This document shows, in pieces, positions 1 to 8,830 of a stretch of DNA of 50,402 bases; position 1 is the stretch's first letter; every line of letters begins with the position of its first letter. The stretch lies in the NCBI GenBank assembly GCA_036569045.1, contig DATCRI010000065.1, positions 1 to 50,402 on the forward strand, read 5' to 3'. A program made the position numbers and the translations under genes. The stretch is from Chthoniobacterales bacterium (GTDB taxonomy: Bacteria; Verrucomicrobiota; Verrucomicrobiia; Chthoniobacterales; JAATET01). A model generated the notes under the pieces. The model worked only from the letters and a program-made list of their open reading frames with translations, had not been told where the DNA came from and did no database searches.

Positions 1-97
1 GGCCGGCGCCGATCTCCGCGAAGGTGCCGTAGATCCGGCCGTCCATGTTGATCTGGAAGGCCTTCTTGTTCGTTTGCAGATCGAGTTTTCCGTCCAT
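1..97 (-). CDS. Conserved protein of unclear function, N-terminus only (partial)
   Basis: Only the first 32 codons are inside the window; the rest runs off the left edge. The start is the ATG at 97, and the reading stays open to base 1. The visible protein ends with the run IYGTFAEIGAG. From memory this resembles the beginning of a widespread bacterial family that databases label inconsistently (nicotinate-nucleotide adenylyltransferase or TonB-dependent receptor), and I would trust neither label. No Shine-Dalgarno sequence stands out upstream. The gene is divergent from the autotransporter at 291, with about 190 bases between them. The reading frame is well supported by the conserved run, but the function is unknown. 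Confidence 0.6.
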   Translation of the reverse strand, partial: MDGKLDLQTNKKAFQINMDGRIYGTFAEIGAG

Positions 98-290
98 CGT
101 GTCGCAGAATGGCCGAGGATTTCGAACGGATGAAGACCCAAATGCGCGTCGACTGGCTTATCCGGGCTTGCCGTCGTCGAGAGGCGGCTCATGAGGAGGT
201 GAGGGGCGGAAGATCGAGGGCAAATGGAAACGGAGTGCAGGAATTTTATCCTGCTTGCCAGTGAGAAAGTGGGCTTCTAATGCATCGGGC

Positions 291-2504
291 ATGCGAAGAG
301 TTGCGAGAGTTGCGGCGTGGGTGGGATTGGTGATTGGAGCGGGTAATCCGCTTCCGGCCGTCACGATCTCGGGTGAAGGAAGTTTTTCCAGTAATGGCGG
401 TCTGACGATCTCCGGCACAAATGACCAATACGGCATTCTTGCGGTGAACGGACCGCAGGTGAACATCACGGGAGCCGTCATTTCGGTCCGCAATCCCGGC
501 GGCCCAGGCCCCATCGGTCTTGTCGCGAGAGACGAGGGAACGGTCGTTCACTGGAACGATTCGCGTATCTTTACGCCGGGTGCGACGAGCGGCGGCGCCT
601 TCGCCGACACGGGAAGCGTGATCGCGCTGCGCGGAGGGTCGATCCGGACGGATGGCTATGGGTTGAAAGTGCGCGATGCTACCCTGTCCGCGACGAATGC
701 CGATATTCGCGCGGCGACGGGAGTCGGGGCGACGATTTTCGACACGCCGGCCAGTCGACCAGCGAGTCTGCGCATCTCTGGGGGAAGTCTCTCGGCCGGT
801 GACGATGCCTTTCGCGTGGTGAACGCGGCGGCCACTATCATCGTCGAGAACGGGGCTCGAATTTCCCCCGGAGCGGGAAGCGACCTGCTCGACGTGCGAT
901 CCACGGACACGAAAAGTGCCGTCCGATTCGTGGCGAGAGCCGTGAACCTTTCCGGAGATGTGGTCTCGGACACCAAGAGCGCGACCGCCGTGAGCCTGGC
1001 AGATCGATCGGTGCTGACCGGGCGCGTCCAGGAGGCCTCGCTCCAGATCGACGGGACGAGTGCATGGACGATGACGGGGGCGTCGGTGCTCCGCTCTCTC
1101 GCGGTGGCGCCGGGCGGGTCGGTGCAGTTTGCACGGCCGACGGGAGGCGGGTTTTCACGTGTCGTGGTGAAGGATTCGCTTTCCGGGCAGGGACATTTCG
1201 GAATGAATGTCGACCTCGGCCGCGGTCGCGGAGATGAGCTGGTCGTGGAGGGTAAGAGCTCGGGGACGCACACCCTGGCGGTGACGAATCGCGGTTCGGC
1301 GGCTGCGGCCGGTAGCGCTCTTCGGGTGGTCGACACCGTGGATGGCGGGGCGCGGTTCAAGCTGGCGGGGGAAAAGATCGAGTCCGGCATGTTTACGTAT
1401 CGGCTGGTGCAGGGGAATGGCGGGACGTCCACGGAAAGCCCGGCCGACTGGTATCTGGCCAGCCTGGCGAAGGGCGCAGGTTCCGGCGAGGCGACCGCGC
1501 CAGAGTTGAGCGCAAGTGGCCGGGCAATCGTGAATACCGCCGGAGCTCAGGCGCTGACCTGGCTGAGCGAGCTGGACACGCTGAATCAGCGAATGGGAGA
1601 GCTGCGTCTGGATCTGGCAATCCCGCGGGAGATGTCGGCGGAGGTCTCTGCGAAAGGGGCTGCCGAAGGGAAGGCCAAGGCGCCTGTCGAAGCCGAGGCG
1701 AAGCGAACCGGCGACGTGTGGGTGCGGGGTTTTGGTCGACGGATGAATGCGGACACTGGCCTCACCGGCGAGGGCTTCTCCCAGTATGTTTACGGAGTCG
1801 ATCTGGGCTTCGATCGAGGCTTCCGTCTCGACGGCTCCTGGCTGGTGACGGGTCTCTACGGCGGCTGGGGCGGGGCCAGCCGGTTTTTCGACGCGGGCGG
1901 CACGGGATTGACGGAGAGCATCCACGGCGGCGTGTATGCGACATGGGTGACCGATTCCGGCTGGTATCTCGATGGCGTGGGCAAGCTCAACTATTTCGAT
2001 AACCGCTTCGACGCGGTTTCGAGCTTCGGCGAGCATTCGAGAGGGCATTACGGGAACTGGGGCTTTGGTTTTTCCCTCGAAGGTGGCAGGCAATTCGAGC
2101 TTGGAAGAGGGTGGTTCCTCGAGCCGCAGGTGCAGGCAGCCTACACGCATCTCTCCGCGGCAAACTATGACACGAGCGACGATGTGTCGGTGGGATTGGG
2201 CGCGACCGAGGTCTTTCAAATGCGGGCCGGTTTGTCGGCGGGGCGCCGGTTTATGACCGCCTGGGGAGTCGTGCAACCCTATGTGAAAACGTCCTTCGTC
2301 GAAACCCTCAGCGACGGGGGAAAACTCGACGCCCAGGGGTATTCCGAGCGACCGAACCTCGACGGGGCCGGAGTCGAGGCCGGGGCGGGCGTGATGATGC
2401 AAGTGAGCGCGCGGGCCCAGATCTACGGGGAGTATCAATTCGCGGCGACCGAGAAATACACGCAGCCGTGGAGTGTCAACGGAGGCTTCCGCTGGCAGTG
2501 GTAG
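291..2504 (+). CDS. Pertactin-like autotransporter (type V secretion, outer membrane beta-barrel)
   Basis: A 737-residue protein probably exported to the cell surface. The ATG at 291 opens a signal peptide (MRRVARVAAWVGL, then a small-residue stretch ending near PLPA); an in-frame TTG at 255 is less likely. The middle is a Gly/Ser/Thr-rich passenger full of short beta-strand repeats (about residues 25-450) of the pertactin type. An Ala/Lys/Glu-rich linker follows, then a barrel of about 265 residues starting near GDVWVRGF (residue ~472). The last residues are FRWQW, ending in an aromatic residue as outer-membrane barrels do. No catalytic motif is visible in the passenger, so an adhesin-like role is more likely than an enzyme. 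The downstream methyltransferase follows after 46 bases. Confidence 0.85.
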   Translation: MRRVARVAAWVGLVIGAGNPLPAVTISGEGSFSSNGGLTISGTNDQYGILAVNGPQVNITGAVISVRNPGGPGPIGLVARDEGTVVHWNDSRIFTPGATSGGAFADTGSVIALRGGSIRTDGYGLKVRDATLSATNADIRAATGVGATIFDTPASRPASLRISGGSLSAGDDAFRVVNAAATIIVENGARISPGAGSDLLDVRSTDTKSAVRFVARAVNLSGDVVSDTKSATAVSLADRSVLTGRVQEASLQIDGTSAWTMTGASVLRSLAVAPGGSVQFARPTGGGFSRVVVKDSLSGQGHFGMNVDLGRGRGDELVVEGKSSGTHTLAVTNRGSAAAAGSALRVVDTVDGGARFKLAGEKIESGMFTYRLVQGNGGTSTESPADWYLASLAKGAGSGEATAPELSASGRAIVNTAGAQALTWLSELDTLNQRMGELRLDLAIPREMSAEVSAKGAAEGKAKAPVEAEAKRTGDVWVRGFGRRMNADTGLTGEGFSQYVYGVDLGFDRGFRLDGSWLVTGLYGGWGGASRFFDAGGTGLTESIHGGVYATWVTDSGWYLDGVGKLNYFDNRFDAVSSFGEHSRGHYGNWGFGFSLEGGRQFELGRGWFLEPQVQAAYTHLSAANYDTSDDVSVGLGATEVFQMRAGLSAGRRFMTAWGVVQPYVKTSFVETLSDGGKLDAQGYSERPNLDGAGVEAGAGVMMQVSARAQIYGEYQFAATEKYTQPWSVNGGFRWQW

Positions 2505-2550
2505 TGGCGCAAATGAGTTGCGAGGCCGAAGGGGTGGGCGAACGTTGGCG

Positions 2551-3408
2551 ATGCCTCGAGCCTCCTCCATGCCCCAAGCGGAAATTGCCTCGTTCCAATC
2601 CCTGTGGCCGGGAGGGTATTACGAAGGCGACCCGCTCGATCCGCATCGCGCCGGATCGACCTATCGCGGCACGGGATTTGTAAGCGCGCTTTACGCGACG
2701 TATCTGGCGTGCATCCGGCCCTACATCACGCCGGAGACCGTGGCGTTGGAGATCGGTCCCGGCCGCGGGGCGTGGACGCGCACGATGCTCGACGCGAAGG
2801 AGGTGTGGGCGCTCGACGCGCTGTCGGCCGAACACAACGGCATCCGCGAGTATCTCGGCGATCCGGCGAATCTCCGTTACCATCAGGTGGAGGATTTTTC
2901 CGCCTCCATGCTGCCGGACAACCATTTCGACTACATGTTTTCCTTCGGCTGCCTATGCCATGTGTCGTTCGAGGGCATCACTGCCTACGCGAGGAATCTC
3001 CGGCCGAAGCTGAAGCCGGGTGCGCAGTGTTTCTGGATGGTCGGCGACGAGGAGAAGTTCAACGCCGCCAATCGGGACACGAGTCCGGAGGGATGGTGGG
3101 ACAATGTGATTCCCAATCGCCCGCGTTATGCCCTGTTCAAACGGCTGTTCCTGGAACTGGCGAGCCGGCACCGGCGGGGGCCGGTCAAGCTGAGCGCGAG
3201 CAGGAAGCCGAGCCCCGGTCGCTGGTATCACGCGGGCGCTCAACGCACGGCGGAGATGCTGACGGAGCTGGGCTACCGCGTGCACGCCGTGGATGTGGGC
3301 TCGTGCCTGCGCGACCCGATCGTGCATTTCCAGCGGCTGGTGATCGCGCTGGCCGTGTGGGGAATGGGCCTGGCGGACTGGGGAGCGTTCGGCGCCGGTG
3401 TGGCCTGA
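2551..3408 (+). CDS. Class I SAM-dependent methyltransferase
   Basis: A 285-residue soluble protein. The SAM-binding motif I is EIGPGRG (residues 67-73), followed by an acidic strand (WALDAL) and, further on, the strand and loop FDYMFSFGCLCHV, which fits motif IV of Rossmann-fold methyltransferases. The C-terminal third (GRWYHAGAQRTAEMLTELGY) is not diagnostic. The substrate cannot be read from the sequence; the general look is that of putative sugar or small-molecule O-methyltransferases. The start is the ATG at 2551; ATG 2569 and a GTG at 2473 inside the autotransporter gene are alternatives. It lies 46 bases after the autotransporter in the same direction and converges on thiH with 11 bases between stops. 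Confidence 0.75.
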   Translation: MPRASSMPQAEIASFQSLWPGGYYEGDPLDPHRAGSTYRGTGFVSALYATYLACIRPYITPETVALEIGPGRGAWTRTMLDAKEVWALDALSAEHNGIREYLGDPANLRYHQVEDFSASMLPDNHFDYMFSFGCLCHVSFEGITAYARNLRPKLKPGAQCFWMVGDEEKFNAANRDTSPEGWWDNVIPNRPRYALFKRLFLELASRHRRGPVKLSASRKPSPGRWYHAGAQRTAEMLTELGYRVHAVDVGSCLRDPIVHFQRLVIALAVWGMGLADWGAFGAGVA

Positions 3409-3419
3409 CCGGTTGCCGA

Positions 3420-4544
3420 TCAACCCGGCTGGCCGGTAATCGCGGGGTCCCAGTCCTTCCAGACGGGATCGAGCCCCAGGCGAGCAAGGCGATGGGCGAC
3501 TTCGGCGGGAGAGCGATCGTCGGAGATGGAGAATTGCTCCGTGGCAGCGGTGGCGGGGCCGTCGCAGGCGACCTGCCGGCCCTTGACCGTGAGGTGCAGG
3601 CTTTCCGTGCCCTGGCCGGTGTAGCCGCCAGGTTCCGTGTGGCTGCCGGCGCTCATCATGGTGATGCCGATTCGCGCGGCGGCGTCGCGCAGCGGGGCGG
3701 GCTCGCGGGTGCTCATCACGATGCCGATGTGCGGGAACGTGAGTCGCAGCGCGCAGATGAGCTGGAGAAACTCGCGGTCGGGCAGCGGCTGGCGGGGCTC
3801 GAAATCTCCCGCGGCGGGTTTCAGGCGCGGCAGGCTGACGGTGATCTGGGCCTTCCAGCAGCGCTTCATCAGGTAGTCGATGTGCGTGGCGAGGGCGACG
3901 GCTTCATCGCGCCAGTCCCAGAGCCCGAACAAGGCGCCGACGCCGAGACGGCGGAAGCCCGCGTCGTAAGCGCGCTCGGGGCAGTCGAGTCGCCAGTCGA
4001 AATTCTTCTTTGGCCCGTGGACATGCATCTCCGCGTAGGTCGCGCGATGGTAGCTTTCCTGATAAACGACGAGCCCCTCGGCGCCCGCGGCGACAAGCGG
4101 GAGATAATCGGCAGTTTCCATCGGGGCGACCTCGAGCGAGATGCCCGGGACGATCGGGGCGAGGGCGCGAATGCAGCGCTCGAGGTAGCCGTTCGAGACG
4201 AACTTCGGATGCTCGCCGGCGACCAGCAGGATGTTGCGAAAGCCCTCGGCCGCGAGGTGGCGCGCCTCGGTGAGCATCTCGTCGATCTCGAGCGTCACGC
4301 GCAGGATGGCGTTCTCGCGCGAGAAGCCGCAGTAGCTGCAGGAGTTAATGCACTCGTTCGAGAGATAGAGCGGCGCGAAGAGGCGCATCGTGCGCCCGAA
4401 AAACTTGCGCGTGGTCGCGGCGGACTCGGCGGCGAGCCGGTCGAGCTGCGCATCGCTGACGGGGTCGAGCTGGCGGCGGAAACGCGCGGCGAAGGGCGAT
4501 TCCAGGCTGGCTTCGAATTGGGACGAGAACGACATCGCAGTCAT
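3420..4544 (-). CDS. thiH: 2-iminoacetate synthase ThiH (tyrosine lyase, thiamine biosynthesis)
   Basis: A radical SAM enzyme that cleaves tyrosine to dehydroglycine and p-cresol, supplying the glycine imine for the thiazole ring of thiamine. The protein has 374 residues, close to E. coli ThiH. The cluster motif is Cys65-x3-Cys69-x2-Cys72 in LSNECINSCSYCGF, the form typical of ThiH and its relatives. Its end (GLDPVWKDWDPAI) matches the Trp-Lys-Asp-Trp-Asp tail seen in ThiH. HydG, ThiH's close relative, is longer and carries extra C-terminal cysteines, which are absent here. The start may be ATG 4544 or ATG 4535. It lies 67 bases downstream of the dehydrogenase gene on the same strand. No thiG or other thi gene and no TPP riboswitch is seen nearby. 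Confidence 0.9.
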   Translation of the reverse strand: MTAMSFSSQFEASLESPFAARFRRQLDPVSDAQLDRLAAESAATTRKFFGRTMRLFAPLYLSNECINSCSYCGFSRENAILRVTLEIDEMLTEARHLAAEGFRNILLVAGEHPKFVSNGYLERCIRALAPIVPGISLEVAPMETADYLPLVAAGAEGLVVYQESYHRATYAEMHVHGPKKNFDWRLDCPERAYDAGFRRLGVGALFGLWDWRDEAVALATHIDYLMKRCWKAQITVSLPRLKPAAGDFEPRQPLPDREFLQLICALRLTFPHIGIVMSTREPAPLRDAAARIGITMMSAGSHTEPGGYTGQGTESLHLTVKGRQVACDGPATAATEQFSISDDRSPAEVAHRLARLGLDPVWKDWDPAITGQPG

Positions 4545-4572
4545 TTTAACGGCGATTTTTCGAATGAACAGG

Positions 4573-4589
4573 GGGAGAAATTTTCTCCC
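4573..4589 (-). other. Short inverted repeat between dehydrogenase gene and thiH
   Basis: GGGAGAA and TTCTCCC arms separated by three bases sit just past the stop of the upstream dehydrogenase gene. On the minus strand no run of T follows directly, so it is a weak terminator or attenuator candidate at best. It may separate expression of the dehydrogenase gene from thiH. Confidence 0.3.
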
Positions 4590-4611
4590 GATGAGGGGCT
4601 CGATTCCGGAG

Positions 4612-6363
4612 CTATTTGCCCAGCGGGAGAGGCTGGCCGGGTTGGAAATGCGAGAACGGGCTGTCCTTCAACGCGAGGACGGTCTCGCCGGTGGCGTTTT
4701 GCGCGCGAATCTCCACCTGCCCGGGCTTCACGCCGTCGGGCAGCGTGGCGCTCCAGCGGTAGTCCTCGACGCGGGCGTCGATCGGTTTGCCGCCGCTCAC
4801 GATCGTGACCTTCGAGCCGGGGGTGACTTCGCCGGAAATGAGCTGCCCGTCCTGACCGACCCAGGCGATGAATGGCTTCAGGTCGTAGAGGCTCTGGTGG
4901 TAGGCGACCTGAGCGGCGAGAGCCTTTTCGGAGAGCGGGGCATCGCTTGGGCCTTCGGCCATCTGTTTGATGTCGGCCGCGAGGACGGGATAGGGATGGT
5001 AGGACCGCTTGCCGTAGAATGATCCGAAGGGGCCGTGGCAGCGGGCGCAGTTGGCGTTGAAATAGCTGATCGCGGCGAGTTCGGGGAGTTCCGGAGCCTT
5101 CGATGTCGGGGCGGACAATGTGGCGGCGGCGCGCCGCGGCGTCGAGGCCGGCACGGGAGTCCCGGGATTGGCCGGAGCGCCCGTCCAGGTGATCCGATAG
5201 ATCCGCTTGCCGGAGTCACTGCTGAAAAGCACGGAGCCGTCGGGCGCTTCGACGCAATCCACGGGGCGATCGAGGACATTGGTGCCGTCCGGGGCAAGCG
5301 TGCTGACGATGCACTGCGCGCCGCAGGGATCGCCGGTGAAGGGGTCGAACATCACGCGCTCCACGCGGTAGCCCACCTTCACGCTGCTGTTCCACGAGCC
5401 GTGAAGGGCGACGAATGCGTCTCCTCGTTGAGCGGGAAAGGTGTCCTTCGTGAGAAACGTGAAGCCATTGGGCGCCCAGTGCGCGCCGAAGGACCAGGCC
5501 GGCGGGATGGTCTTTGCGGCGAGTTCGAGGATGTCCGGACGTTTCTGGAATTCGATCCGGGGAACCCGGTTGCCGACGATGAACGGATGCCCGTAAAAGC
5601 CGCCCAGAACGTAATGATTGAACTCGCAGGGCGGGTTGAAATCGGTGACGGGTTGAAACTTCTGGCCCTTTCCGACTTTCTCGCCCAGCGGGCCGCCGAA
5701 ATTGTCGGAGCCGTGATCCACTCCCCACACCTCGTTCGTGCCCGGGCGCAGGCGGAGTTTCTCGGTGTTGCGAATGCCGGAGGCGAAGAGCGCCTTGCTG
5801 CCGCCTTTCAAATCGTAGTGCCAGATCTTCTGGCGGTCGGTCGCGGATTCGTCGTTCGTGTTGCCGGAATCGCCGATCGATGTGTAAAAGCCGTCGTCGG
5901 TGACAAGCAGCGAGCGCCACCAATGGCCGCCGCCGCTGGGAAGATTGGCGAGCACCGTGACGACTTCGTCTGCCTTGCCGTCGCCATTCGTGTCGCGAGC
6001 CTTGAGGATGGCGCCCGTTTGCGCGAACCACAGCCAGCCGTCGTGGAAGGACATCGCGTGCACCTTGGGCAGGTTCGTCACGAAGGGAGTGACGGTCTCG
6101 TAAACGCCGTCGCCATCCGTGTCGCGCAGGGCCTGGATCGCGCCGGCAGCCGGTTGCGAGAGATAGAGCGTTCCCTTGTCGTCGAATTCCATCGCGCGAG
6201 CCTCGCCGAGCTTTTCTGCGGCCAGAGTCACGCGATAGCCGGGACGCACCGAGAACGGAGGAACGCCGGGGCCGACCTCGCCGCCGCTGGGGAGATTCTC
6301 CGCGCCGAGATTGCAAGAGGTGAGGGCGAGGATCGCGGCGACCAGAGTCTTCCGGGGGGACAT
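4612..6363 (-). CDS. PQQ-type sugar dehydrogenase-like lipoprotein fused to a c-type heme domain
   Basis: A 583-residue exported protein. The N-terminus is a short signal ending in a lipobox-like LTSC, so it may be lipid-anchored. Residues ~35-400 read as a six-bladed propeller of the glucose/sorbosone dehydrogenase family, with repeated blade motifs such as RDTDGDGVYE and RDTNGDGKADE and the strands FVALHGSWN and YRITW. After a Pro/Ala-rich linker comes CARCH (Cys439, Cys442, His443), a single c-type heme site. This architecture fits a periplasmic oxidoreductase that passes electrons to its own cytochrome domain; substrate and cofactor are inferred only. The ATG at 6363 is preferred because upstream codons in frame run antisense through avtA. 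It is divergent from avtA. Confidence 0.8.
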   Translation of the reverse strand: MSPRKTLVAAILALTSCNLGAENLPSGGEVGPGVPPFSVRPGYRVTLAAEKLGEARAMEFDDKGTLYLSQPAAGAIQALRDTDGDGVYETVTPFVTNLPKVHAMSFHDGWLWFAQTGAILKARDTNGDGKADEVVTVLANLPSGGGHWWRSLLVTDDGFYTSIGDSGNTNDESATDRQKIWHYDLKGGSKALFASGIRNTEKLRLRPGTNEVWGVDHGSDNFGGPLGEKVGKGQKFQPVTDFNPPCEFNHYVLGGFYGHPFIVGNRVPRIEFQKRPDILELAAKTIPPAWSFGAHWAPNGFTFLTKDTFPAQRGDAFVALHGSWNSSVKVGYRVERVMFDPFTGDPCGAQCIVSTLAPDGTNVLDRPVDCVEAPDGSVLFSSDSGKRIYRITWTGAPANPGTPVPASTPRRAAATLSAPTSKAPELPELAAISYFNANCARCHGPFGSFYGKRSYHPYPVLAADIKQMAEGPSDAPLSEKALAAQVAYHQSLYDLKPFIAWVGQDGQLISGEVTPGSKVTIVSGGKPIDARVEDYRWSATLPDGVKPGQVEIRAQNATGETVLALKDSPFSHFQPGQPLPLGK

Positions 6364-6492
6364 GACGGAAAACAGAGCCGGGGAGGATCGAGTTGTCCAT
6401 TCGGATTTCGCGGAACATCCGCCTCTGGCTCTCGTCGGGGGCATGTGCTTTGATGGCGGAAGGTTGTCATCGTCGTTTCGCTCTCCTCTTCC

Positions 6493-7764
6493 ATGCCTTT
6501 TGAAAAATCCCTCTTCGCGGAGCGCCTCACCGGCGGCAGCGGCATCGAAACCCTCATGGACGATCTGGGCCACGCCCTGGCCGAGGGCGGCGCGGGGATT
6601 CGGATGCTCGGTGGTGGAAATCCGGCGCTGATCCCCGACGTCTGCGAGATCTGGCGGACGCGGATGGCCGAGCTGCTGGCCGAGGGCGCGCGGTTCGATC
6701 GCATGCTCGCGGTCTACGATCCGCCGAAGGGCAATCATCGCTTTGCCCTCGCGCTCGCCGGCTTTCTCCAGCGTGAATACGGCTGGAACGTCGGCGCGGA
6801 GCACATCGGCATCACGTGCGGCGGGCAGTCGGCATTCTTCTACCTGTTCAACCTGCTCGCGGGAGAGTTTGGCGGCGGTCGGCGCAAGCGGGTGCTGCTG
6901 CCGGTTGTGCCGGAATACATCGGTTACGCAAACCAGGGCCTCGGTCCGGATTTTTTCCGCGGGGCGATGCCCGAGATCGAGCACCTCGGTGGGCACGCCT
7001 TCAAATACCGCGTCGATTTTCGCCATCTCGAGATGACGCCGGACATCGGGGCAATCTGCGCGTCGCGGCCGACGAATCCCTCGGGCAACGTCCTCACCGA
7101 TGCCGAGGTCGCGCATCTCGATGCGCTCGCGCGGGACGCCGACGTGCCGCTCATCCTCGACAATGCCTACGGCGAGCCATTTCCCGGCATCGTGTTCACC
7201 AGGATCCGGCCCGTCTGGAACGAAAACATCATTCTCACGCTCAGCCTCTCGAAGCTCGGCCTGCCGGGCACGCGCACGGGAATCGTCGTGGCGCATCCGG
7301 ACATCATCCGCGCGATCACGTCGATGAACACGATCGCCGGGCTGGCGAATGGCACCGTCGGCCAGGCGCTGGTCACGCCGTTGCTCGAGTCGGGCGGCAT
7401 TCGCGATCTCGTCGCCGCGCACGTGCGGCCGTATTACGAGCGCAAGGCCGCGAATGCCCGCCGGTGGATTGCGCAGTATTTCGACGACGCGCTCGATTAC
7501 CACGTCCACGCGAGCGAGGGCGCGCTGTTTCTCTGGCTGTGGTTTCGCGGCCTGCCGATCTCCGCGCAGGCCCTTTACGAACGGTTGAAACATCGCGGCG
7601 TGCTCGTGGTGCCGGGTCACCATTTTGCGATTGGCTCGGCCGAGGCGGAACGCCACGCGCGCGAGTGCATTCGCGTGAGCTTCGCGATGGAGGACGCCGT
7701 CGTGGAGGAAGGCATTTCCTTGATCGCGGACGAAGTGGCGCGCGTTTACGAGGGGAATGGATAA
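6493..7764 (+). CDS. avtA: Valine-pyruvate aminotransferase (PLP fold type I)
   Basis: A 423-residue aminotransferase matching AvtA (417 residues in E. coli), which moves amino groups between valine, alanine and the matching keto acids. Family signs are the opening GIETLMDDLGHAL, the substrate-side run MLGGGNPA, the PTNPSGN loop, and the PLP lysine Lys254 in LSLSKLGLPGTRTG. The late motif GVLVVPGHHFA also matches AvtA. It is cytoplasmic. It overlaps the OpgC-like gene by 8 bases, which suggests co-transcription and translational coupling. It is divergent from the dehydrogenase gene, with about 130 bases between the starts. The start is the ATG at 6493. Confidence 0.9.
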   Translation: MPFEKSLFAERLTGGSGIETLMDDLGHALAEGGAGIRMLGGGNPALIPDVCEIWRTRMAELLAEGARFDRMLAVYDPPKGNHRFALALAGFLQREYGWNVGAEHIGITCGGQSAFFYLFNLLAGEFGGGRRKRVLLPVVPEYIGYANQGLGPDFFRGAMPEIEHLGGHAFKYRVDFRHLEMTPDIGAICASRPTNPSGNVLTDAEVAHLDALARDADVPLILDNAYGEPFPGIVFTRIRPVWNENIILTLSLSKLGLPGTRTGIVVAHPDIIRAITSMNTIAGLANGTVGQALVTPLLESGGIRDLVAAHVRPYYERKAANARRWIAQYFDDALDYHVHASEGALFLWLWFRGLPISAQALYERLKHRGVLVVPGHHFAIGSAEAERHARECIRVSFAMEDAVVEEGISLIADEVARVYEGNG

Positions 7765-8830
7765 ATCGCCGCGCGGCGCTCGCGACACGCGCATCGACAC
7801 GCTTCGAGGGCTCTTCCTCGCCGTGATGGCGGTGAACCATATTCCGAGCGAGCTGCATCCGTGGACGGACCATTCGCTCGGCTTCTTCAGCTCGGCCGAG
7901 GGCTTTTTCTTTTTGTCGGGATTGCTTGCGGGGCGCGTTTACACCCGCCGTCGCGACCGCGATGGCGCTCCTGAGGCGCGCGTTGCCTCGTGGAAACGCG
8001 CCGCGGTGATTTACGGTGCGCACCTGGTGACGTTCTTCGTGGTCTTTGCGGGAATTCTCACGTTTGCCCGGCTTACGGGCACCGCGCCGGGCCACGCGCC
8101 CGCGCTGCTGCTCGAGCATCCCTGGCAGGCGGCCGGTGCGGCGCTGCTGCTCGCGCTGCAACCGCCGCTCTTCGATATCCTGCCGCTTTACGCCGGCTTC
8201 ATGCTGCTTCTGCCGGGGCTGCTTGCTCTCTACGCCCGGGGTTGGCAGTTCGTGGTCTTCGCGGCGAGCGTGGCGATCTGGTTCGTCGGGTATGCGTGGG
8301 TGCCTCCGGTGCCGGCGGATGCCTTCGCCACACACGCCTTCCCGTGGACGGCCTGGCAGCTCCCGCTGGTCGTGGGAAGCGTGTGCGGAAATTTCTGGGC
8401 GACCGGCCGCACCGGACTGTTTGTGATCCGGCCGGGGCTGCTGGTCACGGCTGGCCTCGTCTGCGCGGGGTGTTTCATCGTGCGGCATGCCTATGTTCCG
8501 CCGCCGGTGCCGATCCCGATCCTCGAAGCGATCTCGAGCAAGAATTTCCTCGGGCCGCTGCGCGTGCTGAACGTGGCGGCAGCGTTTTATCTGCTCCTTG
8601 CCGCGGCGCGTTGGCTGCCGCGCTTGCTGGAAATTCGTCCGCTCGCCTTCCTTGGCAAGCATACGCTGCCGGTCTTCTGCGCGCATATCGTGGCGGCCTA
8701 TGTGATTTACGCGTTTCCCGGGACATTCGATGAATCCGCGGGCGGCCGCTGGCTGGGCACCGGGGTGATCCTTGCGGTGATGTTCGTTGCCGCATGGGCG
8801 CACGAAAGTTGGAAGAAACGCGGCGCTTAG
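7757..8830 (+). CDS. OpgC-like membrane acyltransferase
   Basis: A 357-residue multi-pass membrane protein with about ten hydrophobic segments. The N-terminal RIDTLRGLFLAVMAVNHIP and the next motif FFSSAEGFFFLSGLLAGRVY match OpgC, the enzyme that adds succinyl groups to osmoregulated periplasmic glucans in proteobacteria. The conserved Asp, Arg and His of the first motif are present. No opgG or opgH is nearby, so the acceptor polymer is unknown and the name should stay at family level. Its start lies inside the last codons of avtA (ATGGATAA). Its stop overlaps the stop of the convergent GT9 gene by four bases. Confidence 0.75.
   Translation: MDKSPRGARDTRIDTLRGLFLAVMAVNHIPSELHPWTDHSLGFFSSAEGFFFLSGLLAGRVYTRRRDRDGAPEARVASWKRAAVIYGAHLVTFFVVFAGILTFARLTGTAPGHAPALLLEHPWQAAGAALLLALQPPLFDILPLYAGFMLLLPGLLALYARGWQFVVFAASVAIWFVGYAWVPPVPADAFATHAFPWTAWQLPLVVGSVCGNFWATGRTGLFVIRPGLLVTAGLVCAGCFIVRHAYVPPPVPIPILEAISSKNFLGPLRVLNVAAAFYLLLAAARWLPRLLEIRPLAFLGKHTLPVFCAHIVAAYVIYAFPGTFDESAGGRWLGTGVILAVMFVAAWAHESWKKRGA

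Noticed and set aside
130-264. A 44-codon plus-strand frame before the autotransporter gene
   Set aside because: It has Arg-rich composition, no membrane segment or signal, no family resemblance and no good ribosome-binding site, and it ends inside the leader of the next gene.
4545-4611. Possible TPP riboswitch upstream of thiH
   Set aside because: Only 67 bases are available and none of the conserved TPP-riboswitch segments is visible; only a short inverted repeat is present.
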